Below are positions 1 to 8,062 of a DNA stretch of 16,303 nt, piece by piece. Position 1 is the first letter of the stretch. Each line of letters opens with the position of its first letter. Source of the DNA: an uncultured Bacteroidales bacterium (lineage in GTDB: Bacteria; Bacteroidota; Bacteroidia; Bacteroidales; Muribaculaceae); the NCBI GenBank assembly GCA_947176515.1, contig CAMWQZ010000002.1:1-16303 (forward strand), given 5' to 3'. A program made the position numbers and the translations under genes. The notes under the pieces were generated by a model. That model did no database searches and was not told the origin of the DNA. It worked only from the letters and a program-made list of their open reading frames with translations.

Positions 1-1
1 T

Positions 2-673
2 ATGGCTGTCGAGCCGAATAATCCCGGCAATCTGCTACTAATGACAAATCTGGGTATGGTCTACTCATGTCTCGACCGCGATTCGCTTGCCATCGCTACC
101 CTTGACGAAGTAAATCGGCGAGCTCCAAATATGAGTGTGGCGCTCCTTAACCGCGGCCGCATCAAACTGAAACTCAACAAGAACGACGAAGCTCTCGATG
201 ATTTCAACAAAGTTATCAGCATCGACTCGCTAAATGCCGATGCACGTTATTTCAGAGGAATGATGGCGCTATATGGTGGCGACAAGGAGACTGCTGAATC
301 TGATTTAAATGTGATTAAAAATTCACAGCCTGAGCGCGTCAGGACTTTAGCTGCATTAGGTGCGCTTTACTCCATGACCGGACGTAATAAAGAAGCAATC
401 AAATATTTCGAAAAACTTATCGAAAAAGAGCCGAGCCCCGAATACTTTGCCAATCTTGCCGGTTGCTATCTGGCTGTCGAAAACCTTACAGAAGCATCAA
501 GAGTCATAAGCGAAGGCCTAAAGTTATATTCCCACGACCCGGAGCTCTACTATTATCGTGCGTGGCTAAATCGCGACCGTTTCAGACTCGATGATGCACA
601 CGATGATGCCAGACTCGCAATTAAATATGGAGCTTCACAGAAGAAGGTAAATGATTTATTTAACCGAAAGTGA
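2..673 (+). CDS. TPR-repeat protein, C-terminal part (5' end outside window)
   Basis: The 223 visible residues form about six consecutive tetratricopeptide repeats, roughly residues 10-43, 44-77, 78-110, 113-145, 146-179 and 180-213. They show the typical alternating small and aromatic positions, for example ALLNRGRIKLKLNKNDEALD and GALYSMTGRNKEAIKYFEKL. TPR arrays are protein-interaction scaffolds. No catalytic domain is present. The ATG at position 2 is probably internal: the first repeat begins almost at once, and related Bacteroidales proteins, as I recall them, have a longer N-terminal part with a signal peptide. The last residues (NDLFNRK) resemble a natural C-terminus. The gene converges on mltG with only 9 bp between the stop codons. 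The specific partner or pathway cannot be read from the sequence. The TPR fold is certain; the true start is not visible. Confidence 0.85.
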   Translation: MAVEPNNPGNLLLMTNLGMVYSCLDRDSLAIATLDEVNRRAPNMSVALLNRGRIKLKLNKNDEALDDFNKVISIDSLNADARYFRGMMALYGGDKETAESDLNVIKNSQPERVRTLAALGALYSMTGRNKEAIKYFEKLIEKEPSPEYFANLAGCYLAVENLTEASRVISEGLKLYSHDPELYYYRAWLNRDRFRLDDAHDDARLAIKYGASQKKVNDLFNRK

Positions 674-681
674 GGCCAATC

Positions 682-702
682 TTCAGCGTATATTACGCTG
701 AG
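682..702. terminator. Candidate hairpin between convergent TPR gene and mltG
   Basis: TCAGCGTA (683-690) and TACGCTGA (694-701) form a perfect 8-bp stem with a TAT loop. A U-G pair (682/702) can extend it in the plus-strand transcript. It lies 9 nt after the TPR stop codon and covers the mltG stop codon, so it could end or protect the 3' ends of both transcripts. No U-tract follows on the plus strand, so intrinsic termination is not proven. Confidence 0.35.
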
Positions 703-1699
703 ACAGTGCACGATGATAACGGGCAGCATTCTGATTGTGAGTCGATAAATCTGACGCAAAATTATGGTAGCCTGAAAAATCTTCCTTGGCACACATATAA
801 ATATAGTTATGATTAGGAGCCGATAAGACAGCCTCAAGCGTCTTGCGCTCCGGCAATCGTATCGGGCCAGGAGGCAATCCTTTATATTTATATGTATTGT
901 AAGGTGAATCGACATTAAGGTGCGCATTATATATGCGCCTTAGTCCGAAATCGCCCAAAGCAAATTTCACTGTTGGGTCAGCCTGCAGAAGCATACCACG
1001 ATTCAAACGGTTCAAATAGAGCCGCGCCACTTTCGGACGCTCGTCTGATTTAGTCGTCTCTTCTTCAACGATAGACGCGAGCGTCGCTACTCCAACCGGA
1101 GTAAGGCCCATCGCCGAAGCCTGCACTCTGCGTTCATCATTCCAGAAATTATCGCGTACGTCTGAAAGCCGTTTTACGACCTGTTGGGGAGATGCAGTCC
1201 AAAAAAATTCATAGGTATCAGGGAGAAAGGCTGCTATATAATGCTGCTTCTTAAAGCCCTTAGGCGGCAAAATAGAGTCACAGGCAGCCAGGAAATCATC
1301 GCTCCCCCACTCCATTTTTTCAGCGACACGTTCGGCAAGTGCATCAAGAGTGCGGATATTATTAAATGTTATCTTTATAGGAGTCTGACGTCCGGCACGG
1401 AAGCTACGGCTTACCGAAAGCGCATTTTCACCCGGCTTAATGACATAAGAACCATGGGCTTTTTTAACATTAGAGCGCTGAAGCCGCCATGAAAAATAGA
1501 CATCATTGGCAAAATCATTACCGAGTTTAACAAATAGTGAATCCCGGAAGTCTTGTTCAGATGAACCGGCTGGGATATAAATGCGGACACTTTCGCCGTG
1601 ATACGACGAATAAAGTTTGCTTGCAACATATCCGGCAGCCAACCCTCCAACGAGGATGAGCGCCAACAAACTTATAAGTATAACTTTTTTTACGCTCAT
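683..1699 (-). CDS. mltG: Endolytic murein transglycosylase MltG (YceG-like)
   Basis: MltG is an inner-membrane lytic transglycosylase that cleaves nascent peptidoglycan strands and limits glycan chain length. The 338-residue product has a short cytoplasmic N-terminus, one membrane anchor (about residues 5-27), a LysM-like middle region and a C-terminal YceG domain. The catalytic segment ASIVEEET places the expected catalytic glutamate at E212, aligned from memory with E218 of the E. coli enzyme (SIVEKET). Downstream family signatures are [20 protein letters not shown] and [10 protein letters not shown]. Length is normal. It is the last gene of the minus-strand YIP1-smpB-mltG run: its ATG overlaps the smpB stop by 4 bp (ATGA, 1696-1699), which implies translational coupling. 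The assignment is secure. Confidence 0.95.
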   Translation of the reverse strand: MSVKKVILISLLALILVGGLAAGYVASKLYSSYHGESVRIYIPAGSSEQDFRDSLFVKLGNDFANDVYFSWRLQRSNVKKAHGSYVIKPGENALSVSRSFRAGRQTPIKITFNNIRTLDALAERVAEKMEWGSDDFLAACDSILPPKGFKKQHYIAAFLPDTYEFFWTASPQQVVKRLSDVRDNFWNDERRVQASAMGLTPVGVATLASIVEEETTKSDERPKVARLYLNRLNRGMLLQADPTVKFALGDFGLRRIYNAHLNVDSPYNTYKYKGLPPGPIRLPERKTLEAVLSAPNHNYIYMCAKEDFSGYHNFASDLSTHNQNAARYHRALSQRNIR

Positions 1700-2151
1700 T
1701 TTTTCTGGAACATTCTTGCTATGTTGCGCTTGTCCTCACGTTCCTTGATTGACTGCCGTTTATCGTAAGCCTTCTTACCACGGCCAATGCCGATAACGAG
1801 CTTAGCCAGTCCACGGTCGTTAATAAACAGGCGCAGCGGCACAATCGTGAAACCGGTCTCCTTGCCGGCTTTTTCTAATTTGGCTATTTCTTTTTTATTA
1901 AGCAGCAGCTTGCGATCTCGTCGAGTGACGTGATTATTGTATGTGCCGTAGAAATACTCGGCGATATACATATTTTTCACCCAAACTTCGCCATTATTGA
2001 TATAGCAGAACGTATCAGTAAGTCCGGCCTTGCCTTGACGGAGAGATTTAATTTCCGTGCCAGTCAATACAAGCCCGGCGGTAAATGTGTCGGAAATCTC
2101 GTAGTCAAAAGTCGCTCTACGATTTTTTATATTGATATCTTTTGGATTCAT
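1696..2151 (-). CDS. smpB: SsrA-binding protein SmpB
   Basis: SmpB binds tmRNA and delivers it to stalled ribosomes for trans-translation. The 151-residue product shows the family landmarks in order: [10 protein letters not shown] (10-19), [11 protein letters not shown] (31-41), and the basic C-terminal tail [10 protein letters not shown] (123-132) through MFQKK, which enters the decoding site. I chose the ATG at 2149-2151. The open frame continues upstream to 2226, but those extra 25 residues are unlike SmpB and would overlap the upstream YIP1-like gene. With this start the gap to the upstream stop codon is only 2 bp, and the SmpB stop overlaps the mltG start. No ssrA gene is visible in the window. 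Confidence 0.96.
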   Translation of the reverse strand: MNPKDINIKNRRATFDYEISDTFTAGLVLTGTEIKSLRQGKAGLTDTFCYINNGEVWVKNMYIAEYFYGTYNNHVTRRDRKLLLNKKEIAKLEKAGKETGFTIVPLRLFINDRGLAKLVIGIGRGKKAYDKRQSIKEREDKRNIARMFQKK

Positions 2152-2153
2152 AA

Positions 2154-2702
2154 TTAACCAATTATAAGTTCGAGAAGATAAAAAATTGCAAGTGGCACTA
2201 CAATCACACCCAGCGTTACGACGCATAGAAATCGCAACTCCGAGCCTTGCTTTATTGAAAGATAGGTAGAGCCATTATATAAAATCAGGGCAACGAAGAG
2301 TGGCAAGAATTTGACAAGCGTCAAATCCGTAGGCAACAAGTTCTCTATTATTTCAATAAGTAATAACAAACCGAGACCATAGATAATAAACGTTGCCACC
2401 TTAGTCTGATTTAACTCACCATCGACAAACGGCTCGAGATAGTGATTGAGTATGATTTTCGCAAGAAAGAACGCAACAAAAAAAGAACCAAATAGCGCTA
2501 TAGCAAGCTCTAAGACCGTCATAAAGCCGCCGTGTCCGTGATAAAATAACCTTACAAATTCAGTCAGCGCTGCAAAACCTAACAACGGATAATAACCCTC
2601 GCGCAATAAGCGTTCGGGCTCTGACAAGGTTGCTGAAACATCTTCCCATCCTCGGAAAGGCAGCAAAACAAGTTGAAGTAGATTTTTCAGATACTGAAGC
2701 AT
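2154..2702 (-). CDS. YIP1-like integral membrane protein
   Basis: This 182-residue, strongly hydrophobic protein has four or five predicted membrane segments (about 38-54, 62-86, 103-122, 128-149, 157-180). The N-terminal region [11 protein letters not shown] followed by an amphipathic stretch resembles the start of bacterial YIP1/DUF1282-type proteins. That family assignment rests on recognition of the pattern only. No catalytic motif is seen and the function is unknown. It is the first gene of the YIP1-smpB-mltG operon, with its own -7 box about 30 nt upstream of the start. A link to envelope biology would fit mltG, but smpB in between shows that the operon is functionally mixed. Confidence 0.7.
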   Translation of the reverse strand: MLQYLKNLLQLVLLPFRGWEDVSATLSEPERLLREGYYPLLGFAALTEFVRLFYHGHGGFMTVLELAIALFGSFFVAFFLAKIILNHYLEPFVDGELNQTKVATFIIYGLGLLLLIEIIENLLPTDLTLVKFLPLFVALILYNGSTYLSIKQGSELRFLCVVTLGVIVVPLAIFYLLELIIG

Positions 2703-2733
2703 TGACTTATATGAGCTTTAAATTTTCCAATCA

Positions 2734-2763
2734 CAAAATTAGTAAATATCGGTCATAATTCAA
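2734..2763 (-). promoter_or_regulatory. Bacteroidetes-type promoter for the YIP1-smpB-mltG operon
   Basis: Read on the minus strand, TAATTTTG (2741-2734) matches the TAnnTTTG -7 consensus of Bacteroidetes primary sigma factors. A TTG (2763-2761) lies 19 nt upstream, the expected spacing for the -33 element. The start codon at 2702 is about 30 nt downstream. This is the best two-part match in the window. Confidence 0.55.
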
Positions 2764-2773
2764 TTCAAATGAC

Positions 2774-2781
2774 TATTTTTG
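2774..2781 (+). promoter_or_regulatory. -7 box for the DUF5606 gene
   Basis: TATTTTTG fits the TAnnTTTG consensus and lies 53 nt before the ATG at 2835, which leaves a leader of about 45 nt. No clear TTTG occurs at the -33 position. It is divergent from the YIP1 promoter, and the upstream elements of the two overlap. Confidence 0.45.
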
Positions 2782-2834
2782 TAGCCGTGTTTATAACAAC
2801 TCAACAATTATAACAGAAATAACAAACCATCGAC

Positions 2835-3284
2835 ATGATTAAACGTATCGTCTCAATTGCCGGAAAACCCGGTCTGTATAGACTTTTAAGTCAAGGTAAA
2901 AACATGCTTATCGTTGAGTCTCTGCAGACTGGCAAACGCACTCCTGCTTACGCTCACGACAAAGTAATATCGCTTGCTGACGTTGCTATTTATACTGAGG
3001 GCGAAGACATGCCTCTCGCTGACGTCCTTGAAAAGGTATATGCCTACACCGATGGCAAAGCAATCGATATTAAAGGTTTTGCCGATGATGCAGCAATCAG
3101 AGAATATTTCGGTAACATCCTTCCCGAATTTGACCGTGACAGAGTTTACACTACCGACATCAAAAAACTTTTCACTTGGTACAACCAACTCATTGCCGCC
3201 GGTGTCACAAAGTTCAAAGATGACGAAATCGCACAGGACCAGGCTGCCGAAGCTGCTGAAAAAGCTGACGAAGAAAACAAATAA
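2835..3284 (+). CDS. DUF5606-family conserved Bacteroidetes protein
   Basis: This 149-residue soluble protein has no signal peptide. The N-terminal part (about 1-50) begins MIKRIVSIAGKPGLYRLLSQ and continues with a GKRTPAYAHDKVISLADVAI segment, which I recognise as the DUF5606 domain conserved across Bacteroidetes. The second half has a helical segment with REYFGNILPEFDRDRVY and DIKKLFTWYNQLIAAGV, then an acidic, alanine-rich tail (about 130-149, QAAEAAEKADEENK) that is probably disordered. No catalytic motif is recognisable and the role is unknown. It has its own promoter. A long inverted repeat starts 11 nt after its stop codon, so it may be monocistronic. Confidence 0.85.
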   Translation: MIKRIVSIAGKPGLYRLLSQGKNMLIVESLQTGKRTPAYAHDKVISLADVAIYTEGEDMPLADVLEKVYAYTDGKAIDIKGFADDAAIREYFGNILPEFDRDRVYTTDIKKLFTWYNQLIAAGVTKFKDDEIAQDQAAEAAEKADEENK

Positions 3285-3295
3285 GCTATAGACTC

Positions 3296-3376
3296 AATTG
3301 TACGGACATGCCTTTGGCATGTTAGATTGGCTATCAATACTTTAATCTAACATACCAAAGGCATGTCCGTACAATT
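3296..3376. repeat. REP/BIME-like double palindrome
   Basis: Two 33-nt arms (3296-3328 and 3344-3376) are inverted copies with a single mismatch (C3318 versus A3354), separated by a 15-nt linker. Each arm begins AATTGTACGGACATGCC and is itself palindromic. In the left arm ACATGCC (3306-3312) pairs with GGCATGT (3316-3322) around TTT. The right arm has the same hairpin with one mismatch. A GT-rich tetranucleotide (GTAC) followed by a small hairpin, present twice in opposite orientation, is the layout of bacterial REP sequences arranged as a BIME. It lies between two co-directional genes and could also act as a transcript-stabilising or terminating stem. No T-tract follows. No RAYT transposase is in the window. 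Confidence 0.75.
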
Positions 3377-3409
3377 TCGCAGGTCTGCCAGCTCTTAAAT
3401 TACAATTTT

Positions 3410-4420
3410 ATGAAGAAATTATTTTTACTCGTTTTATTAGTCGTCGCCGCTGCATCTGCTGTGGCAGAGATATGGCAGGATGACATACTTGGCGATGGCT
3501 ACGAAATGCGCTATGTCGACCAGGGTAAAGATTACAGCGGAAAAGTACGCTCAACAATAGTTAGGAAAGACTCAAAATGCGGCGGTCGTAAAGGCATACT
3601 CTATATCCATGGCTATAACGATTATTTCTTCCAGAAAGAGATGGGCGACAGATTTGTTGATTCATGTATTAACTTCTATGCGGTTGACCTCAGGAAATAT
3701 GGACGCTCAATCATGCCCGGTCAGAAGAAGTTCCAGGCTCGCGACCTTCATGAATACTTTGCAGACATTGACTCAGCTATCGCCCAGATGCATCGCGATG
3801 GTGTCGACGAAATTGCGCTGATGGGTCACTCTACAGGAGGGCTTATATCTTCATATTACATGAAAGAAAAACCTGACAGCACCGTCAAAGGCCTCATACT
3901 CAACTCCCCTTTCTTAGACTGGAATTTCACTGGCTTTATGCGCAAAGTAGCCATACCGACATTTGGATTTTTAGGCAAATTATTCCCTGGTCTTTCTATT
4001 TCGCAAGGTGATGGTTCAGGCTATCAGGAATCTTTGTTAAAGAAATATCACGGCGAGTGGGATTACAATCAGGATTGGAAAGTCTTTCACCCTGAGAAAG
4101 TCCAGGCTTCTTGGACCAACGCAATATCTTCGGCTCAAAATAGTTTGAAAAAAGGCGGCAACATCAATGTTCCAATTTTGTTGATGCATTCGTCGGGCAG
4201 TGTAAAAGGTGATAAATGGACTCCCGACTATCAGAAAAATGACGCGGTGCTCGACGTTGACCACATTTCAAAAATAGGACGCAATCTGGGCAGTGACGTC
4301 ACAGAGGACACAATCACCGGAGGTCTACATGACTTGATGTTATCGGCACCTGATGTCAGAGAAAAAGCCTATCACGATATATTTGACTGGCTAAAAGAGA
4401 AAGACATTTTCAAACCATAG
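3410..4420 (+). CDS. Exported alpha/beta hydrolase (serine aminopeptidase S33 / Hydrolase_4-like)
   Basis: The 336-residue product has a cleavable signal peptide (MKKLFLLVLLVVAAASAVA, about 1-19), so it should act in the periplasm or at the outer membrane. The alpha/beta-hydrolase core shows the oxyanion-loop HGY (67-69), the nucleophile elbow GHSTGG (139-144, Ser141) and a C-terminal GGLHDLML segment with the likely catalytic His307. The acid residue is probably in the stretch around 268-284 but cannot be fixed by eye. The substrate is unknown; esterase or lipase-like activity is most likely. It sits just upstream of menD, but the signal peptide and architecture argue against it being MenH. 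No -7 box is clear directly upstream, so it may be read from the DUF5606 promoter through the repeat. Confidence 0.85.
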   Translation: MKKLFLLVLLVVAAASAVAEIWQDDILGDGYEMRYVDQGKDYSGKVRSTIVRKDSKCGGRKGILYIHGYNDYFFQKEMGDRFVDSCINFYAVDLRKYGRSIMPGQKKFQARDLHEYFADIDSAIAQMHRDGVDEIALMGHSTGGLISSYYMKEKPDSTVKGLILNSPFLDWNFTGFMRKVAIPTFGFLGKLFPGLSISQGDGSGYQESLLKKYHGEWDYNQDWKVFHPEKVQASWTNAISSAQNSLKKGGNINVPILLMHSSGSVKGDKWTPDYQKNDAVLDVDHISKIGRNLGSDVTEDTITGGLHDLMLSAPDVREKAYHDIFDWLKEKDIFKP

Positions 4421-4462
4421 CAGTTTTTATAGAATATTGCCATCATTTTAAGAAAAAATGGG

Positions 4463-4470
4463 TAACTTTG
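4463..4470 (+). promoter_or_regulatory. -7 box for the men operon
   Basis: TAACTTTG matches TAnnTTTG exactly. The GTG start of menD is at 4492, so the leader would be only about 15 nt. No -33 TTTG is seen at standard spacing. Confidence 0.5.
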
Positions 4471-4491
4471 TCGCACTAAACCTACTTTAAC

Positions 4492-6225
4492 GTGAAGACA
4501 ACCGATAAAGAACCCTGCAGAATTATTGTTGATCTTTTAGCCGCTCACGGCATAGAAGATGTTGTGCTTTCACCAGGGAGCCGCAATACACCGCTGATTA
4601 TTGCAGCAAATAGAAATCCTCTTATCCGCACACATGTCGTTATAGACGAGCGTTCTGCTGCATTTTTCGGACTTGGTATTTCATTGCAGACTCATAAGCC
4701 TGTGGCGCTGATTTGCACATCTGGTTCTGCTATCCTTAATTACGCACCAGCGTTAGCTGAAGCTTACTACCGCAGAGTACCACTGATTGCAATATCAGCT
4801 GACCGTCCTGCTGAATGGATAGACCAGGATGATAGCCAGACCATCAGACAGGTCGGCGTACTTAATAATATTGTAAAAGGCTCATTCGACATTATCGGTG
4901 ACAATACCAATAGGCTACAATGCCGTTTTGCTGCGCGCGCCGTTAATGATGCTCTGATTCTAGCAAAAAAAGGGCCTAAAGGTCCTGTCCACATCAACGT
5001 TCGACTCGATGCCCCCCTTGGCAAACTAACAGAAGTCACCAAAAAGACTAAAACAAAAATAGAACTTTGGCAGTCTCAGGAAAAACAGCTTAGTGACAGT
5101 CAGTTTGAAACATTGGTGAAGGAGTGTGTCGGTAAGAAAATTATGGTAATCGGCGGTTTCGGGTCTGAAAATCCACGTCTCGACAAAGCCATCGACAATT
5201 TTGTAAAAGTCAGCGGTGCAGTTCTTTTGCACGAGGCCCAGTCTAACCTTCATCCTGCTATTTCTGTAGGTCATATTGATGCTTGTCTGACTACTTTTAC
5301 CGACGAAGATAGCGTCAGGCTCAAACCTGATATCGTCATAACATTTGGCGGAGCAATTCTATCCCGTATTATCAAGCAGTTCCTTCGCGATTCGAAAAAT
5401 ATCGAGCACTGGCATCTCGCCGAGAGTTCACGATCAATTGACTGCTTCATGAATCTTACGCGGCGTGTAGAGTGCGAGCAGACAGTCTTTTTCGAAAAAA
5501 TGTCAGAGAAGCTTGCTCAACGAGCCACTGCCAACACTTCATATCTGAAGAGATGGTTGGAAAAAAAGGCCGAAGCACGAACAAAGATGCAATCTTTCTT
5601 CAAAGAGTGCCCTTGGAGCGATTTTTATGCCATCGGACAATTGTTAAAGATAATACCCAGAAAGTGGCATCTACAATTGAGCAACGGCACGTCTGTTAGA
5701 TACGCTCAGCTCTTTGACTACTCAGCGATTAAAAATATTGAGTGCAATCGAGGCGTAAGCGGTATCGACGGTGCAACTTCTACAGCCATCGGCGCTCACT
5801 TATATTACGAGGACAATACCCTCCTGATTACAGGTGATATGAGTGCCCAATATGACATCGGCGCCTTGTCATTAAAAGGAATCACCCCACGATTCAAAAT
5901 GGCGGTGCTCAATAATAGCGGAGGTGGTATATTCCGATATATCAAATCAACATCTCAGCTCGAAGAGTGTGAAGAATGTTTTGCAGCGATGGTCAATCTG
6001 CCTTTGCAACAATTGGCTGATGCATATGGCTTTGCCTATTTTGAAGCAAAAGACAAAATTTCACTTGACAAATCATTCGGACTATTTGCCGCTGAAAATA
6101 AGCGCCCGGCAATCTTGAATATCATCACACCTCCCCAGGTAAGCACAGAGACCCTTAATAAATTTTTTAACAGTCAAAAAAGCAATTTTCACCCTAAAGA
6201 TGAAGCGCACTTGGCAGACAATTAA
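4492..6225 (+). CDS. menD: SEPHCHC synthase MenD (2-succinyl-5-enolpyruvyl-6-hydroxy-3-cyclohexene-1-carboxylate synthase)
   Basis: MenD condenses isochorismate with 2-oxoglutarate, using thiamine diphosphate, in the first committed step of menaquinone ring synthesis. The 577-residue sequence contains SPGSRNTPL (27-35), the conserved catalytic glutamate in [11 protein letters not shown] (E53), [18 protein letters not shown] (76-93) and the ThDP/Mg motif running from GD (448-449) to NN (474-475), followed by GGGIFRY. Three ThDP-family domains are complete. The start is GTG at 4492: it lies just downstream of a good -7 box, and the N-terminus then matches MenD length. The 3' end overlaps menB by 26 bp. 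It is cytoplasmic and the first gene of the menDBCE operon. Confidence 0.96.
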   Translation: MKTTDKEPCRIIVDLLAAHGIEDVVLSPGSRNTPLIIAANRNPLIRTHVVIDERSAAFFGLGISLQTHKPVALICTSGSAILNYAPALAEAYYRRVPLIAISADRPAEWIDQDDSQTIRQVGVLNNIVKGSFDIIGDNTNRLQCRFAARAVNDALILAKKGPKGPVHINVRLDAPLGKLTEVTKKTKTKIELWQSQEKQLSDSQFETLVKECVGKKIMVIGGFGSENPRLDKAIDNFVKVSGAVLLHEAQSNLHPAISVGHIDACLTTFTDEDSVRLKPDIVITFGGAILSRIIKQFLRDSKNIEHWHLAESSRSIDCFMNLTRRVECEQTVFFEKMSEKLAQRATANTSYLKRWLEKKAEARTKMQSFFKECPWSDFYAIGQLLKIIPRKWHLQLSNGTSVRYAQLFDYSAIKNIECNRGVSGIDGATSTAIGAHLYYEDNTLLITGDMSAQYDIGALSLKGITPRFKMAVLNNSGGGIFRYIKSTSQLEECEECFAAMVNLPLQQLADAYGFAYFEAKDKISLDKSFGLFAAENKRPAILNIITPPQVSTETLNKFFNSQKSNFHPKDEAHLADN

Positions 6226-7021
6226 GGAATATTCCGACATACTGTTTGAATTTTATAACGGTATTGCAAAAATAACTATCAACCGTCCGGAAGTTTACAA
6301 CGCTTTCCGGCCCCAGACCAATGCCCAGATGCTTGAAGCCATGACATATTGTCGTGAGCACCAAGAAGTCAGAGTTATTGTCCTGACAGGTGCAGGCGAC
6401 AAAGCATTCTGTTCAGGTGGTGATCAGAATTATAAAAGCCGAGGTGGATACCGCGATGCAGATGGCACTCCGAGACTCAACGTTCTCGACCTGCACAAAG
6501 CCATACGCAGCATCCCAAAGCCCGTGATTGCGATGGTTAACGGCTACGCTATTGGCGGAGGAAACGTGCTCAATGTAGTTTGCGACCTTTCTATCGCATC
6601 TGAAAACGCTCGCTTTGGTCAAACCGGCCCCAAGGTAGGCAGCTTTGATGCAGGTTTCGGGTCATCATATCTTGCTCGCTGCGTCGGTCAGAAAAAAGCC
6701 CGTGAAATCTGGTATCTATGCCGTCAGTACACTGCTGCCGAAGCATTAGAAATGGGCATGATTAACAAAGTGGTTCCATTTGACCGACTCGAAGACGAGG
6801 TTGTCGAATGGTGTGAGACCATTATTAAACGTAGTCCATTCGCAATCCGCATGATTAAGCGCGCCTTGAACGCAGAACTTGATGGACAAAGCGGTCTCAT
6901 GGAGTTTGCCGGAGATGCTACATTGATGTATTATCTTATGGACGAAGCTCAGGAAGGTAAAAACGCCTTCCTCGAAAAGCGCGATCCAAATTTCGACCAG
7001 TTCCCTCAATTCCCAGGCTAA
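6200..7021 (+). CDS. menB: 1,4-dihydroxy-2-naphthoyl-CoA synthase MenB
   Basis: MenB is a crotonase-fold enzyme that cyclises o-succinylbenzoyl-CoA to DHNA-CoA. The 273 residues include CSGGDQ (71-76), the oxyanion-hole loop [10 protein letters not shown] (115-124) and the highly diagnostic [20 protein letters not shown] (141-160), followed by [15 protein letters not shown] and the C-terminal [12 protein letters not shown]. The glycine in QTGP is the kind found in bicarbonate-dependent MenB enzymes; this type assignment is inferred from memory of the family. The ATG at 6200 lies within the end of menD (26-bp overlap), and the stop codon directly abuts the menC ATG. Length and N-terminus ([13 protein letters not shown]) agree with the Bacteroidetes form. 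Confidence 0.97.
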   Translation: MKRTWQTIKEYSDILFEFYNGIAKITINRPEVYNAFRPQTNAQMLEAMTYCREHQEVRVIVLTGAGDKAFCSGGDQNYKSRGGYRDADGTPRLNVLDLHKAIRSIPKPVIAMVNGYAIGGGNVLNVVCDLSIASENARFGQTGPKVGSFDAGFGSSYLARCVGQKKAREIWYLCRQYTAAEALEMGMINKVVPFDRLEDEVVEWCETIIKRSPFAIRMIKRALNAELDGQSGLMEFAGDATLMYYLMDEAQEGKNAFLEKRDPNFDQFPQFPG

Positions 7022-8062
7022 ATGATTAAGGCTGAGTGGTGCCGCTATACTCTTGCCTTCAATTTCCTCGCGAAAACATCTCGCGAGGAAATGAGGACAA
7101 AGGATACTTATTTTGTAAAAGTCTACGACACAGAGTGTCCTGAAATTTTCGGCATAGGAGAATGCGCATTGTTCAAAGGTCTGAGTGCCGATGATGTTCC
7201 TGACTTCGAACAGCAACTTACTCAAGCATGCGCTCACCCCGTCGGTGAACTACCGCCAATGAGCGCAATCCGCTTCGGTTTCGAAACAGCATTATCTGAT
7301 TTCCGCAATGGAGGTAAGAGATTGATTTTTGCTAATGATTGGATTAGCGGCACCCACCCTATCGCCATCAATGGCTTAATATGGATGGGCGACAAAACGG
7401 AAATGGTGAAACGTGTTGAAGAAAAAATTGCAAGAGGATTCAAAATTCTTAAACTAAAAATCGGAGGTATTGACTTCAATCAGGAATTGTCAATTCTTGA
7501 ATCTATAAGACACCGATTCGACCACGACCAACTTGAAATCCGCCTTGACGCCAACGGCAGTTTCACTCCCGAAAACGCCATGTCACGGCTCGAACGTCTC
7601 AGCAAATTTGACATTCATTCAATCGAGCAGCCGATTAAAGCCGGACAAATAAAAGAAATGCAGAGCGTCTGCATAAACAGCCCGATACCAATTGCGCTTG
7701 ATGAAGAATTGATTGGTTTTAAAAACAAAGAAACCAAACACGAAATATTATCGACAATAAAACCTCAGTACATAATTATAAAGCCTTCGCTTTGCGGTGG
7801 CATCGAGCAAGCTGAAGAGTGGATTAGGGTTGCCGGACAAAATAACGTAGGTTGGTGGGCGACCTCAGCCCTTGAATCCAACATAGGTCTTAACGCTATC
7901 GCTCAATGGGTTTCGACAAAACACAATCCATTAGTTCAGGGCCTCGGCACTGGAGAACTTTACACAAATAATATCATCTCACCATTAGTAATGAGTGGCT
8001 CCAGACTCAATTACAACACCGAGGCAAAATGGATAATTCCCAATTTACCATGGCAGGCTTAA
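7022..8062 (+). CDS. menC: o-Succinylbenzoate synthase MenC
   Basis: MenC dehydrates SHCHC to o-succinylbenzoate. The 346-residue protein is a complete enolase-superfamily member. It has an N-terminal capping domain with FGIGECALFKGLS (43-55), then the barrel residues in order: KLKIG with the KxK pair K144/K146, metal ligands D176 (RLDANGS), E202 (SIEQP) and D227 (ALDEE), and catalytic K254 (IIIKPSLCGG). This full set supports activity. ATG 7022 follows the menB stop codon with no spacer. The last 34 bp overlap menE. A strong 12-bp inverted repeat lies in codons 14-24 and is annotated separately. Confidence 0.93.
   Translation: MIKAEWCRYTLAFNFLAKTSREEMRTKDTYFVKVYDTECPEIFGIGECALFKGLSADDVPDFEQQLTQACAHPVGELPPMSAIRFGFETALSDFRNGGKRLIFANDWISGTHPIAINGLIWMGDKTEMVKRVEEKIARGFKILKLKIGGIDFNQELSILESIRHRFDHDQLEIRLDANGSFTPENAMSRLERLSKFDIHSIEQPIKAGQIKEMQSVCINSPIPIALDEELIGFKNKETKHEILSTIKPQYIIIKPSLCGGIEQAEEWIRVAGQNNVGWWATSALESNIGLNAIAQWVSTKHNPLVQGLGTGELYTNNIISPLVMSGSRLNYNTEAKWIIPNLPWQA
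7062..7092. repeat. Perfect 12-bp inverted repeat in the menC 5' coding region
   Basis: ATTTCCTCGCGA (7062-7073) is perfectly complementary to TCGCGAGGAAAT (7081-7092) around a 7-nt loop AAACATC. It begins 40 nt after the menC ATG and encodes about FLAKTSREE. In mRNA it would make a stable hairpin near the ribosome-entry region of menC. Whether it has a regulatory role is inference. Confidence 0.6.

Noticed and set aside
2152..2226. Upstream extension of smpB to an ATG at 2226
   Set aside because: The added 25 residues are Cys/Ser/Asn-rich, are unlike SmpB N-termini, and overlap the YIP1-like gene. The ATG at 2151 gives the normal length.
3410..4420. The alpha/beta hydrolase as MenH
   Set aside because: It has a signal peptide and an S33-like layout and lies outside the tight men overlaps; MenH is cytoplasmic.
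6746..7237. Minus-strand open frame of 163 codons across menB and menC
   Set aside because: It crosses two well-supported genes on the other strand, has no family resemblance, and has no promoter-like sequence.
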